Assembly: GCA_963848825.1 (NCBI GenBank)
Contig: CAWKFA010000008.1
Coordinates: 248,001 to 312,000, forward strand
Direction of reading: 5' to 3'
DNA: 64,000 nucleotides
Source: CAVVSQ01 sp963848825
GTDB taxonomy: Bacteria; Planctomycetota; Planctomycetia; Gemmatales; Gemmataceae
Each line of letters begins with the position of its first letter. Positions within the stretch are counted from its first letter, which is position 1. Below, piece by piece: positions 18,321 through 28,300 of this stretch. Both the position numbers and the translations under genes were made by a program. Below the pieces are notes generated by a model. That model ran no database searches, had not been told where the DNA came from, and saw only the letters and a program-made list of their open reading frames with translations.

Positions 18321-19613
18321 ATGAGCGTAGCCACTCAAGTTCCCGTCAGCCAGGGTCCTTCGCAGAGGTTTCTCGAGCAGCTATTCGATGGCTATGGCCC
18401 GCGCGATTTCGCCGTCCAGTTCTGGGAGGGCAAGCCGCTCGAAGCCGAGGCCGGCCAGCCGACCCGTTTCACGCTGGTCCTCAAGCACCCGGGGGCGGTG
18501 CGGCAGATGTTTTGGCCGTTCAACAAGGCGGCCTTCGGTGAAGCTTATATTTACGATGACCTCGATATCGAAGGGGATATCCAGGCAACTTTCGAATTGA
18601 TCAAGTTTTTGCGCGAACGCCGCTTTTCCGTGCTGGAAAAACTGGGGCTATTGCGGCAATTGCTGGCGATGCCCAATACGCCTCGGCCGCGCCTGGGACG
18701 GCAGGGCGCGGACCTCCAGGGGGGCAAACGATCCGCGGACCGCGATCGGCAGGCCATCGAATATCATTACGACGGCCCCCCCAGCGAGTTCTTCGCCCTT
18801 TTTCTCGACCGGTACATGCAATACACCTGCGGCTATTTCGCGAGCCCCGATGAAACCATCGACCAGGCCCAGGAACGCAAGCTCGATTACGTTTGCCGCA
18901 AGCTGCGCCTGCGGCCCGGCGAGCGTCTGATCGACTTCGGCTGCGGCTGGGGCGGGTTGATCACGTTCGCGGCCAAGAATTATGGCGTCAAGGCGGTCGG
19001 GGTCTCCATCAGCAAGGAGCAAATCCGCTGGACCAATCGTGAGATCGAAAAGCTTGGCCTGGGCGACCGCTGCCGCATTGAATACCTCGATTACCGCAAG
19101 GTGCCAGAGAATGAGCCCTACGACAAGGCGGTCAGCGTTGGCTTCATGGAGCATCTCGGCGAAAAGATGATGCCCGGGTTTTTCGCGAAAGTCTGGCGTC
19201 TCCTGCGGCCCAAGGGCCTCTATTTACATCATGCCATCACTTTTCGGCCGAACACGCCCTTCCCGCACTGGCGTGCCTTCGCCCTCAAGTACGTTTTCCC
19301 GGACGGCGAGCTGGTGCCAATCACCAACACGGTCCACCACCTGGCGAAAGCGGGGTTTGAAATCCGCGACGTGGAGAGCTTGCGCGAGCATTACATCTAT
19401 ACGCTGCGCTGCTGGCTACGGCGTCTGGAAGAGAATCACGCCGAGGCCGTCCGGCTCACCGACGAAGTGAACTATCGCATCTTCCGAATTTACTTCGCCG
19501 GCGCCATCCAGGGCTTCCAGCAGGCTCTTTATAACCTCAACCAAACCCTGGTTGTCAAATCCGGCGACGATGTCAGCGGGCTGCCGCTGACGCGCGCCGA
19601 GTGGTATGCCTAG
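18321..19613 (+). CDS. Cyclopropane-fatty-acyl-phospholipid synthase family methyltransferase
   Basis: 430 residues. An N-terminal SCP2-like region (TLVLKHPGAVRQMFWPFNKA, then EAYIYDDLDIEGD) precedes the SAM-dependent methyltransferase domain. The latter shows YMQYTCGYF with the conserved YTC lipid-site motif, LIDFGCGWGGL (SAM motif I), SISKEQIRW, and VSVGFMEHLGE with the family's Glu-His. The C-terminal YFAGAIQGF and LYNLNQTLVVK complete the fold. Family members methylenate or methylate unsaturated acyl chains of phospholipids; some planctomycete members act on other lipids, so the exact product is open. The TAG stop is the first three bases after the C of the CTAG end of element copy 3. Confidence 0.9.
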   Translation: MSVATQVPVSQGPSQRFLEQLFDGYGPRDFAVQFWEGKPLEAEAGQPTRFTLVLKHPGAVRQMFWPFNKAAFGEAYIYDDLDIEGDIQATFELIKFLRERRFSVLEKLGLLRQLLAMPNTPRPRLGRQGADLQGGKRSADRDRQAIEYHYDGPPSEFFALFLDRYMQYTCGYFASPDETIDQAQERKLDYVCRKLRLRPGERLIDFGCGWGGLITFAAKNYGVKAVGVSISKEQIRWTNREIEKLGLGDRCRIEYLDYRKVPENEPYDKAVSVGFMEHLGEKMMPGFFAKVWRLLRPKGLYLHHAITFRPNTPFPHWRAFALKYVFPDGELVPITNTVHHLAKAGFEIRDVESLREHYIYTLRCWLRRLEENHAEAVRLTDEVNYRIFRIYFAGAIQGFQQALYNLNQTLVVKSGDDVSGLPLTRAEWYA

Positions 19614-19715
19614 CAGCCCGTTGAAAAAGGGGTCAGACCCCTTCGTTACCCTCAAAAACGTTGAAAACTCTGTTCGCTTCAAGGGGGTCTGACCCCTTTT
19701 TCAACGGGCTGCTAG
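19610..19715. repeat. CTAG-ended palindromic intergenic element, copy 3
   Basis: 106 bp with perfect ends CTAGCAGCCCGTTGAAAAAG and its complement. It contains both inner GGGGTC-A/T-GACCCC palindromes and the core CAAAAACGTTGAAAACTCTG. It sits exactly between the stop codon of the CFA-type gene, which it provides, and the end of the convergent DUF1415 gene, so it could act as a bidirectional terminator or carry a read-through barrier. In translated form these elements yield the spurious peptide RGSDPFFNGLL. Confidence 0.95.
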
Positions 19716-19723
19716 CCCGCCTC

Positions 19724-20283
19724 TCACAATTCCTCGCCCTTGGCAATTGCCGCCAGCTTTGCCAAAACGGCGGCGCTGCCCAGATTGCGCAGGGTTTCAA
19801 TGTTTCGCGCCGGGATTGCGAGCATCTCTTGCGAGTCGCCGGCCACGGCGGTAATGCTTTGCTCGCGCAGCAAATGGAGCATGGCATACGGGGATCGATT
19901 GGTGTAATTCTCCACCGCGTCCGCAGCCGTATCGGCGAACTGATAACTGGGATGGAAGCTGGCGATCTGCAGGACTCCCTTCAACCCCGCTTTAACGATG
20001 GTTCGTTCCGCGCCGTCGAGCATATCGTTAAAGTCGAGGAAGTCGGCCGGCGCGCCGGGCAGATAAGAAGCGTGGTCTCCACCAGGTCGATTGAGCTCGC
20101 GGCCAGTGTCTTCATTTCCGCGGCCAGGTCCCTGAGCAGGTCCCGTTCCTTCTCCGCCGCCGTCACCACGTAACGAATTCTGTCCTCCTGAAAAACACGC
20201 CCGGCGAAGGGGCAAAGATTGAGCCCGATGACCATGTCGGCAATCCAGCGGCGCGTGTGCTCGATGATTATTCGTTCGTCCAT
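19724..20283 (-). CDS. DUF1415 family protein, one frameshift
   Basis: About 186 residues. DUF1415 proteins are small, conserved in many bacteria and of unknown function. The N-terminal frame carries WIADMVIGLNLCPFAGRVF, the family signature with a conserved Cys, and then VTAAEKERDLLRDLAAE and LVETTLLI. The frame changes near 20065-20075, after ACGCTTCTTAT. The C-terminal frame resumes LPGAPADFLDFNDMLD and carries IASFHPSYQFADT and the ENYTNRSPYAMLHLLRE motif typical of the family. Adding one C (ATC CTG CCC) repairs it. It converges with the CFA-type gene across the palindromic element. Confidence 0.88.
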
Positions 20284-20445
20284 GTCGGAACGCCTAAAAG
20301 GGAATGGAATGGTCGATAGCCGGGCCGCCGGCCGTCACGTTAGCGCCGCCAGGTGGCAGGCCCCAGCCTCCGATTGACACGTTGGCACTGTTTGTGTAGG
20401 TTCTTCATCTTGATGACTATAGCACAACGTAAAAGCAGGGCTCAA

Positions 20446-20937
20446 ATGCTCACACCAACCGAAGTTCCCACGAACCCATCATCCAGCCAGGCCACCGAGC
20501 TTTACCTCCTCGTCGACCTTGAGGCGCGCTGGGAGAACCTGCGAGTTTACCAGTCGATGGCGCCGACCTCCCTCAAGGAGCTGCACCAGAAGCAAAAAGC
20601 CTATGAGGCCTTTTTCACCAAGTTGGTGGCTTATAACAAAAGCTACAAACCGCCCCATGTGCCTGAATTGCTGCTCAACAACCCGCAGCGCCTAAAAATC
20701 TGGTGCCGCCGCATGCGCGACCTGCTGTTGCGCGTCCAGAGCGTGTCCGTGGCGCACTATCCCGTGCATTTGCTGGAAAAGGCATATCGCTGGGCCGACC
20801 GCCTGGCCGAGCGCATCAAGCAGCCGCATATCACGCGTCCCGCTGTCGCGGACAATACGCCCGCGGCGATCCGGGAGCTGGAAGATTTGATCCAGTGGTG
20901 CGATAGCTTGCCGGCGGCCCAGGCCGTGGCCGGTTGA
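20446..20937 (+). CDS. Conserved-looking hypothetical protein, helical
   Basis: 163 residues from the ATG at 20446 (MLTPTEVPTNP), or 174 from the ATG at 20413. It is charged and predicted largely helical: ELYLLVDLEARWENLRVYQ, KELHQKQKAYEAFFTKLVAY, RMRDLLLRVQSVSVAHYPV and AIRELEDLIQWCDSL. There is no signal peptide or membrane segment. Codon use and the lack of any competing frame suggest a real gene. I do not recognise a family; a helical-bundle adaptor or coiled-coil role is only a guess. Confidence 0.6.
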   Translation: MLTPTEVPTNPSSSQATELYLLVDLEARWENLRVYQSMAPTSLKELHQKQKAYEAFFTKLVAYNKSYKPPHVPELLLNNPQRLKIWCRRMRDLLLRVQSVSVAHYPVHLLEKAYRWADRLAERIKQPHITRPAVADNTPAAIRELEDLIQWCDSLPAAQAVAG

Positions 20938-21087
20938 TCGAAACGTCTGTCGCCTGACACTCGGTTTTCCATCCGCGAGGGGTTTCTCCCTTCTTCGCAA
21001 CGCTTTTCTTGTTGCATTTCCGCGCGCCGGCTTTCACAATCCAGAAAACGAAATCTTCCCGTACTTATCCCATGAAAAGGAGAGTCC

Positions 21088-22252
21088 ATGGAGGCACCAC
21101 GCATGAAATGTGGTTTCATCTGGGCCAGTTCGGCGCTGCTACTTGGGTGTTCCTTGGCCGCTCCCCAGGCGAATAGCCAAACTTCCGTGGCACCGATCGA
21201 CGTGGATCCAACGGGAATTCCCGCGCCTGGCCCGGTTACCGACAAGCCCTATGCACCGCGCCCCATCTTGCAGGGAGGTATCGTCGCGCCGTTGTATCCG
21301 GCTGGTTCTAAATATCTCAAGGCGGAGAAAGGTGCGCGAGGCGGAAAAATACAACATGAGCAAGGACGTGCCGGGGCGGATCGGCAGTATCGTCAACATC
21401 CACAATCCGTCCATCGAAGTCCATTTGGTGGACAGGAGCCTGAATACGGGCGCGGCCGTCATTTTGGCCGCGGGGGGCGGGCATAATACTTTGAACGTCG
21501 GTACGGAAGCCGCGGACTTCGTCCCCTTCTTTTACAACTATGGCGTCAACACGGTCATTTTGCGTAATCGGCTTCGCAAGGATGGCTATAACGCCAAGAC
21601 CGACGCCGTTTACGACGCCCAGCAAGCGATTCGCATGGTCCGCGCTCATGCCAAGGAATGGCGCATTGACCCCAATCGGATCGGCATCATGGGGTTCTCT
21701 GCAGGCGCCGAGCTGGCAGCGCCCGCGGCAATCGCGTTCGACGATTTCGACAAGGCGAACAGCGATGCCGCGGATCCGCTCGCAGGCTCCTCATCGCGGC
21801 CCGACTTCGTCGGTATCGTCTACCCTGGGCCCACGCCCTTCACGCGGGGCGCCTCACCCCCCATTCCGCGCAATACCCCGCCATCGTTTATCGTTTGCGC
21901 TGGCTCGGGGGACAAAGGCCACGCGGTCTGGGCCGACGAGTACTTCGCCGCCATGCTCAAGGTCAGCGTGCCCAACCTCGAAATGCATATTTATGGCAAC
22001 GGCCACCACCCCGGCAGCGGTTCGACCGGTGGTTTGACCGATCGCAAAAACACTCCGTTTGGGACCTGGCAATATCGCTTCATCGATTGGTTCCGGGACC
22101 TTGGCTTCCTGCAAAACCCCGGCCTCGAAACACGAGCAGCCGCGGAACTGGCCGCCTATGCCAAGCAGGCCCCGCGCGGTGGTGGGCAGGGCAAAGGTAA
22201 AGCGCCCGGCGCCAACCCGCCGCCAACCGGTGGTTCACCGGGAAACCCGTGA
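21088..22252 (+). CDS. Exported alpha/beta hydrolase (esterase/lipase-like), one frameshift
   Basis: About 388 residues. The start at 21088 has a strong AAAGGAGAG site. A lipoprotein-like signal (SSALLLGCSLAAP) comes first, then a Pro-rich segment. The frame changes near 21330, inside the basic segment after KYLKAEK; the rest reads on from EAEKYNMSKDVPG. The hydrolase core has a GGGHNTL oxyanion loop in place of the usual HGGG, LRNRLRKDGY, and YDAQQAIRMVRAHAKEW. The nucleophile elbow is GIMGFSAGAEL (Ser), with late Asp in ADEYF and His in GNGHHPGSG. This is the BD-FAE/acetylesterase-type pattern seen in polysaccharide de-esterases. The C-terminus is a Gly/Pro-rich tail. Substrate unknown. Confidence 0.85.
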
Positions 22253-22306
22253 AATGAGACTAATGTGACGGTGGCCATGGGCAGGGCCCGGCCACCCGCC
22301 CACGCA

Positions 22307-25300
22307 TTACGGCAAGCGCCGTACTCCCGCCGCGAGCGCCGTGGCCATCAGATTGTTCGTGCCATCGACGTCGTCCAGTCCCAGAATGTGACCTAGCTCA
22401 TGTTCAATCACGGTCAATAGATCCATGTGGCCGGCGGCAGCGGACCCCATCCGGGCGAAGAACGCGTCGGAATTGGCGATGCGCTGAAAAGCGCCAAGGC
22501 CTGGATCGGTGTACCAGCCGAAGCCCGCGGCACCGGCATCAATCGTAATTACCTTGCCAGCGGTATTGGCCAGCACGCCGTTGCCAATATTGCCGATCTG
22601 GAATTGGACATTACTGAAGCTTGAGCTTTTGACGCCGGCAGCCACCCAGTTCGCTTCCGCCGCCTGGATGAGGGACGTAAGTTGACTGGTCGAAGAAAGT
22701 ACCACGCCTCCGGCCGTGTTGCCGGGAGTGCCGGCCGCCACTTGGGGGTTGTAGATAAACACCTGGCTCTTGGTTGAACCCGGTACCAGGGTGGCATTAT
22801 TGACACTTCCGAGGGTGACGTTAAAGTACTGACCCGCCGCCGCGCCGATTGCCGTGATTGGAATCGTGATGGTGGTGCTGCCCGAGAGAAGAGCGGATGC
22901 GGGCAGTGTCATCGAGCCGGAAGTGCCCTTGTAATTGGTGCCCGCCTTGGCGGTGCCGTTGGACGTGGAAAAACTGACCGACACGGGACCATCCGCCTGA
23001 GCGTAGGCAAGCGACGGGTAGCCGCCCAGCACCTGGAAACTGACCGCATAAGTGTTACCGGCCAGATGGACGGTTTGACTGGGCGCGATGCTGATTGTCG
23101 GCGCAAAAACCTGACGAATATCGGCAGTCGCGGAGGAAGTTGTGATGTTTTGCTGTTTATTGCCCGAGCTGACGGCCCAGTTTAGCTGAACGGTGAAGAA
23201 CTTGTCGGCGGGCCCGCCGGGGAGTTGGGGCGTGCCACCCAGAAGGGTCACGTTGATGGGCACGTTCGTGGAGCCGGCGGGTACGGTTATGGTGGTGTTG
23301 GACGAGCCCTTGAAGTCCGTGCCCGCCCTGGCCCCGCTGGCGCCCGTGCCATTGACGGTACTATAGTTCACGGTTACGGCCTGGGTCAGTGGCTTGGCCA
23401 GGTGAAGCATGAAGGAATAGGTCGCGGTGCTCCCCTTGGGCGGCGCCAGGGCCGACTCCAGCGTGCTGACAATCGATACGTCTGTGAGCGGAGCCAGGAC
23501 AACGCCCGTCGTGATCGTGCTGGTCGAGACACTATAGTTATGGCCGCTGTTATTGTCGTTGATGGTGTAGGCGCTGACGGAAAGCGTTTTGGCCGTGCCG
23601 ATGTTTGGGTCGGCATAAGCTTCGGCCATGCCGGTGACTGTGTCCGCGCCTTGCAAGCCGGAAAGAACCGGCGTGGCCGCGGCGCTGGTGGTGCCGTCGA
23701 AGATCTTCGTGTTGGTCACGGCATTAATCTTCAGGGCCGCTTTATTGATCAATCCAGTCGAGCTGCTGTGCAGGGTGACGGCATAGTTGTTGCCGCTGTT
23801 GCCGTCGTTGATGGTGTAGCTGGCAATGCTCAGATTTTTCGCGGAACCGGCGTTTTTGTTGTCATAGGCTTCACTGAGACCGGTTACCGTGTCTCCGCCG
23901 ATAAGACCCGTTGCCGTTGCTTGGGCCCCGGCACTGGTGGTTGCGTCATAGGTCTTCGTGTTCGTGCTGGCCGTGATGGTGAGCGACGCCTTGTTAACGA
24001 CGCCGGTCGTGTTGGCAACCGTGTTCACGGCATAATTGCTGCCGGCGCTGCCGTCGTTGATCGTGTAGGCGGTGACACCGAGCGTCTTGCCCGAACCGGC
24101 GTTCTTGTCGCTGTAGGCTTCAATCCTGCCGGTCACAGTATCGGCGCCGAGTAGGCCGGTTACGACTGGCACCGCAGCCGCCGAAGCGGTCCCGTCGTAG
24201 TTTTTCGTGTTCGTGGCGGCCGTGATGGTCAGAGCGGCCTTGTTGATGGTGCCCGCGGTGCTGTTCAGGGTTGTAACGGTGTAGTTATTGCCGCCGTTGC
24301 CGTCACTGACGCTATAAGCGCTGACGCTCAATGTCTTTCCCGACCCGACAACGCGATCGCTGTACAACTCGGCCAGGCCCACCACCGTATCATTACCCGC
24401 GAGGCCGGAGACCGTGGGCAGGGCCGCGGCCGTCGTTGTGGAATCGTAAGTCCTGGTGTTGGCGGCGGCGGTAATCGTAAGAGCGGCCTGAGTGATGACG
24501 CCCGTCGTGGTCGTGACCTTCGTGACGCTATAGTTGCTGCCGCCGTCGCTGTCGTTGACGGTGTAGGCACTGACGGAGAGTGTCTTGCTCGATCCCACGT
24601 TCCGATCGCTATACAGTTCGGCCAGGCCAGTCACCGTATCGCTACCCACCAGTCCGGAGACAGTCGGTTTGGCGGCCGCGCTTGTCGTCGAATTATAGGT
24701 TTTGGTGTTCGTCGTTGCCGTGATCGTGAGCGCCTTGGGCAACACGGTTTCGCCGCCCGCCAGGGTCGCCGAGTTCGACTGGAAGTTGGTACCGGAATAA
24801 GTGGCGGTAATGTTGTGAACGAGTGGGCTCGTGACATTGAGGGTCTTGACGCCGGTGGTCAAGGTCCAGGTGGAGATGAGGCCGCTTGAACTCTGGAAGG
24901 TTGCGTTGCCCAAATTATGGCTGGAGTTATCGAAGACCGTCACTGTACCGCTGGGTGCGAAGACCCCGGCGGCCGCCGTGATCGTGACGGTGAAGACGAC
25001 GGGAGTGCCGTAGGTGACGGAAGCCTGGCCCGATTGCAGGGTGGCCGTGGTGGCGATCGAGCCCGCAGTGATGCTGCCCGTGCCGTCGACGGCCGTGGTC
25101 ACGGCATAATTGGTGCCGCCATTGCCGTCGTTGACGGTGTAACCCGGGTTGACGTTGAGCGTCTTGCCGGTGCCCTGATTGGGATTGTTGTAGGATTCAC
25201 TGAGGCCTGTCACTGTATCACTGCCAACCAAACCGGAAACCGTCGGAGTCGCTGCCGCGGTCGTGGTGCCGTCGAAACTCTTGGTATTGGTACGAGCCGT

Positions 25301-28300
25301 GATGGTAAGCGTTGCCTGGTTGATCTGGCCAGCAGTGCTATTGGTTGTGGTCACGGCGTAATTGTTGCCGCCGTTGCCATCGCCGATCGTATAGGCGCTG
25401 ATCGACAGCGTCTTGCTTGAACCGGCGCTGAGGCTGGCGTAAGCTTCCGCCAGGCCCGTCACGGAATCAGTTCCCAGCAACCCCGACACGGTTGGGACTG
25501 CCGCCGCGCTCGTCGTGGAATCATAGGTCTTGGTGTTGGCTGTCGCGGTGATCGTCAGCGCGGCCTGGCTAATGAGACCCGCGGTATTTGCCACGGTCGT
25601 GACGGCGTAATTGTTGCCGCCGTTGCCGTCCGCCACGGTATAAGCGCTCACCGACAATGTTTTGCTCGAGCCGGCATTGCCATTGCTATAAGCCTCGGCA
25701 AGGCCGGATACGGTGTCGCTGCCTTTGAGACCAGCAACCGTCGGTAAAGCGGCCGCCGATTTGGTGGCATCGTAGACCTTGGTGTTGGGCCCAGCCGTGA
25801 TAGTGAGTGGCGCGGCGCTGACGATGCCCGTCGTATCGGCCACCTTCGTGACGGAGTAGTTGTTGCCGCCATTGCCATCGGCGACTGTGTAGGAAATGAC
25901 GGCAAGGGTCTTGGCTGACCCGGCGTTGGGATTGGCATACGCTTCGATAAGCCCAGTGGCGGTATCGCCGCCAACAAGGCCAGAAACGGTCGGGATAGCG
26001 CCGGCAGTGATCGAGCCATCGTAGGTCTTGCTGTTCGTTTTCGCGGTGACCGTCAAAGCAGCTCGGCTGATGACGCCCGTCGTGTCATTAACGGTGGCTA
26101 CGGTGTAGTTGTTGCCGCCGTTGCCATCATGGACCAAAAAAGTGCTGATACTGAGCGTCTTACTGGAGCCAGCGTTTCTATCGCTGTAAACCTCCGCGAT
26201 ACCCGTTACCGCATCGGCTCCGAATAAGCCTGCCACCGAGGGTTTCGCCGAGGCCGCCAGCGTTGAATCGTAAGTCTTCGTATTCGTGGACGCGGTGACG
26301 GTGAGGGGGGCCGGATTGATAATCCCGGTCGTATTGGAAGCGGTTGTCACAGTGTAGTTATTGCCGCCGTTGCCGTCGTTGATGTTGCCTGGGATAAACT
26401 TGGTGACGAAGCCGGGCGTGCTTACACTGCCCGCATTGAGAACGTAGAGATTGCCCAGGCTGTCAAAGGAAAAGCGCCACCGGATTGACCAGGCCGGTAA
26501 GGGGGGGCATGGCTACGCTGTTGGAAAGGGCGAGCTTGCTTACAGTGTTGTTGCCGTTATTGACGACGTAGATGCCGTTATGCGAGCCGTTACCGCCAGA
26601 GGCCAAAGCCACGGGATCGCTAAGTCCGCCGTAAAATATGTCGACGCCGTGAGTGAAAGTAATTTCCCCGACCCCGTTAGCTTGGCCGTGGGCTGCAAAA
26701 TAGCCACTGCCCGGGCTAATTATTGACGTGATATCAGCGCTGTCGAAGGAACCACCTATCACGTTGGAACTGCCTGGTGAGAATTCGAAGACAATGTTTT
26801 GGGAACTCGTGTTGCCGGCACTGGCCACCAAAAGATCATTATCGGGATTCACGCTGAGGGCCGACGGGTTGGATAGTCCGCTCGCGGTTATGGTAGCGCT
26901 GGGAGTGATGTGACCGGGGGCGAACATGCTTACCGTGTCATCTTGGTTGGCAATCTTGAAATGATTGGCAACATAAAGGTTGCCGTTGCCGTCGACAACG
27001 ATTGGGCCGGGGTTGGTCACTCCTGTCAATGTGGCGCTGGGCGTGAGGGCCCCGGGTTGGAACTCGCTCACCGTGTTGTTGCCGCTGTTGGACACGAACA
27101 GGTCGCCGCTTTTGTCAACGGCCAAAGAATTGGCGCCGTTGAGTCCGGTGAGCGTGGCGGTGGGCGTTGTGGCCCCGCGGGCAAATTTGATGACCGTGTT
27201 ACCAGCGGCGATATAAAGATTGTCGTTGCCGTCAATGACCATCGCATTGGCCCCACTCATCCCATTGGGAGGGTTAATCAGTGGGGCTCCGGCATAAAAG
27301 GTTGGCGACATTAACACGCTGAGTGTCTTGTTGACGCCAACGTTTTTGGTGTCGTAAACTTCGCTCAGACCCACAATTGAATCGCCGCCCTGTAGTCCGA
27401 CGACCGCCGGGGTCGCGGCGGCCGTGATTGTTGAGTCATAGGTCTTCGCATTGGCGGTCGCGGTGATCGTGAGCGAAGCTTTGCCAACGATGCCGGTGGT
27501 ATTGTTGATATTGGTAACGATATAGTCATTGCCGTTATTGCCATCGTTGATCGTGTAGGCACTGACGGACAGCGTTTTGCTAGCGCCGCTGTTCTTGTCG
27601 CTGTAAACTTCGGCAAGTGCCGTCACGCGGTCCGTCCCGACAAGGCCGGATACCGTGGGCGTCGCCGTGGCGGACGTTGTGCCGTCGTAGACCTTCGAGT
27701 TCGTCTGGGCCGTAATCGATAAGGGGGCAGGCGTGACCGCCAGGCCGCCGCTTATCGTGATGGAGCTTCCCAGGAAGCTGGTGCCGTCGGTATAGGATGC
27801 CGTGATCGTGTGGACCCCCGCATTCGCCTGGCTCACCTGCAATTGATTTACCGTGGTAACCAGTACGAACGTGGTGGTATTGCCGGTCTGCGTGCCTGGA
27901 GTCTTCGACAGGCCGAGATCGGTGGTGCCGTCCTTGAAATCGACGGAGCCAACCGTGGGCGGGGTGTTGCCTGACGTGTCGGTGACAACGGCCGTCAGCG
28001 TGACTTTGGTCCCGTAGGTAATCGTGGAGACAGGCGAACCATTGACGGTGGCGCTGATGGCTGTGGTCGTCGTATTACCGTTGGTGACGCCCGCGAACTG
28101 AACGGAGCCGTCATCCGTACCCGGCGAGCCGTTGAAGTTGGTATTGTCCGCCGTGGCAAACGCCAGGGGGAGCTGAGCGAAATTGCCAGCGCCGATGACG
28201 TCAAGGTCCGACGTTTGGGGGTTTGTCTCCGACAGGTTGATGACGCTGGTGTGATTGGCATTGGTCGGTAAACCGATGACATTGAACGTGATCAGCGCAA

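Noticed and set aside
4227..19715. CRISPR array
   Set aside because: The repeats are 3-12 kb apart, palindromic over their whole length, with no spacers and no cas genes; the 12-bp tandem repeat at 17050 has no spacers either.
16796..19887. Small frames encoding RGSDPFFNGLL and relatives at the palindromic elements
   Set aside because: These are translations of the CTAG-ended elements, not genes.
23225..24154. 309-residue plus-strand open frame
   Set aside because: Antisense of the giant protein; repeated composition reflects the YDG repeats.
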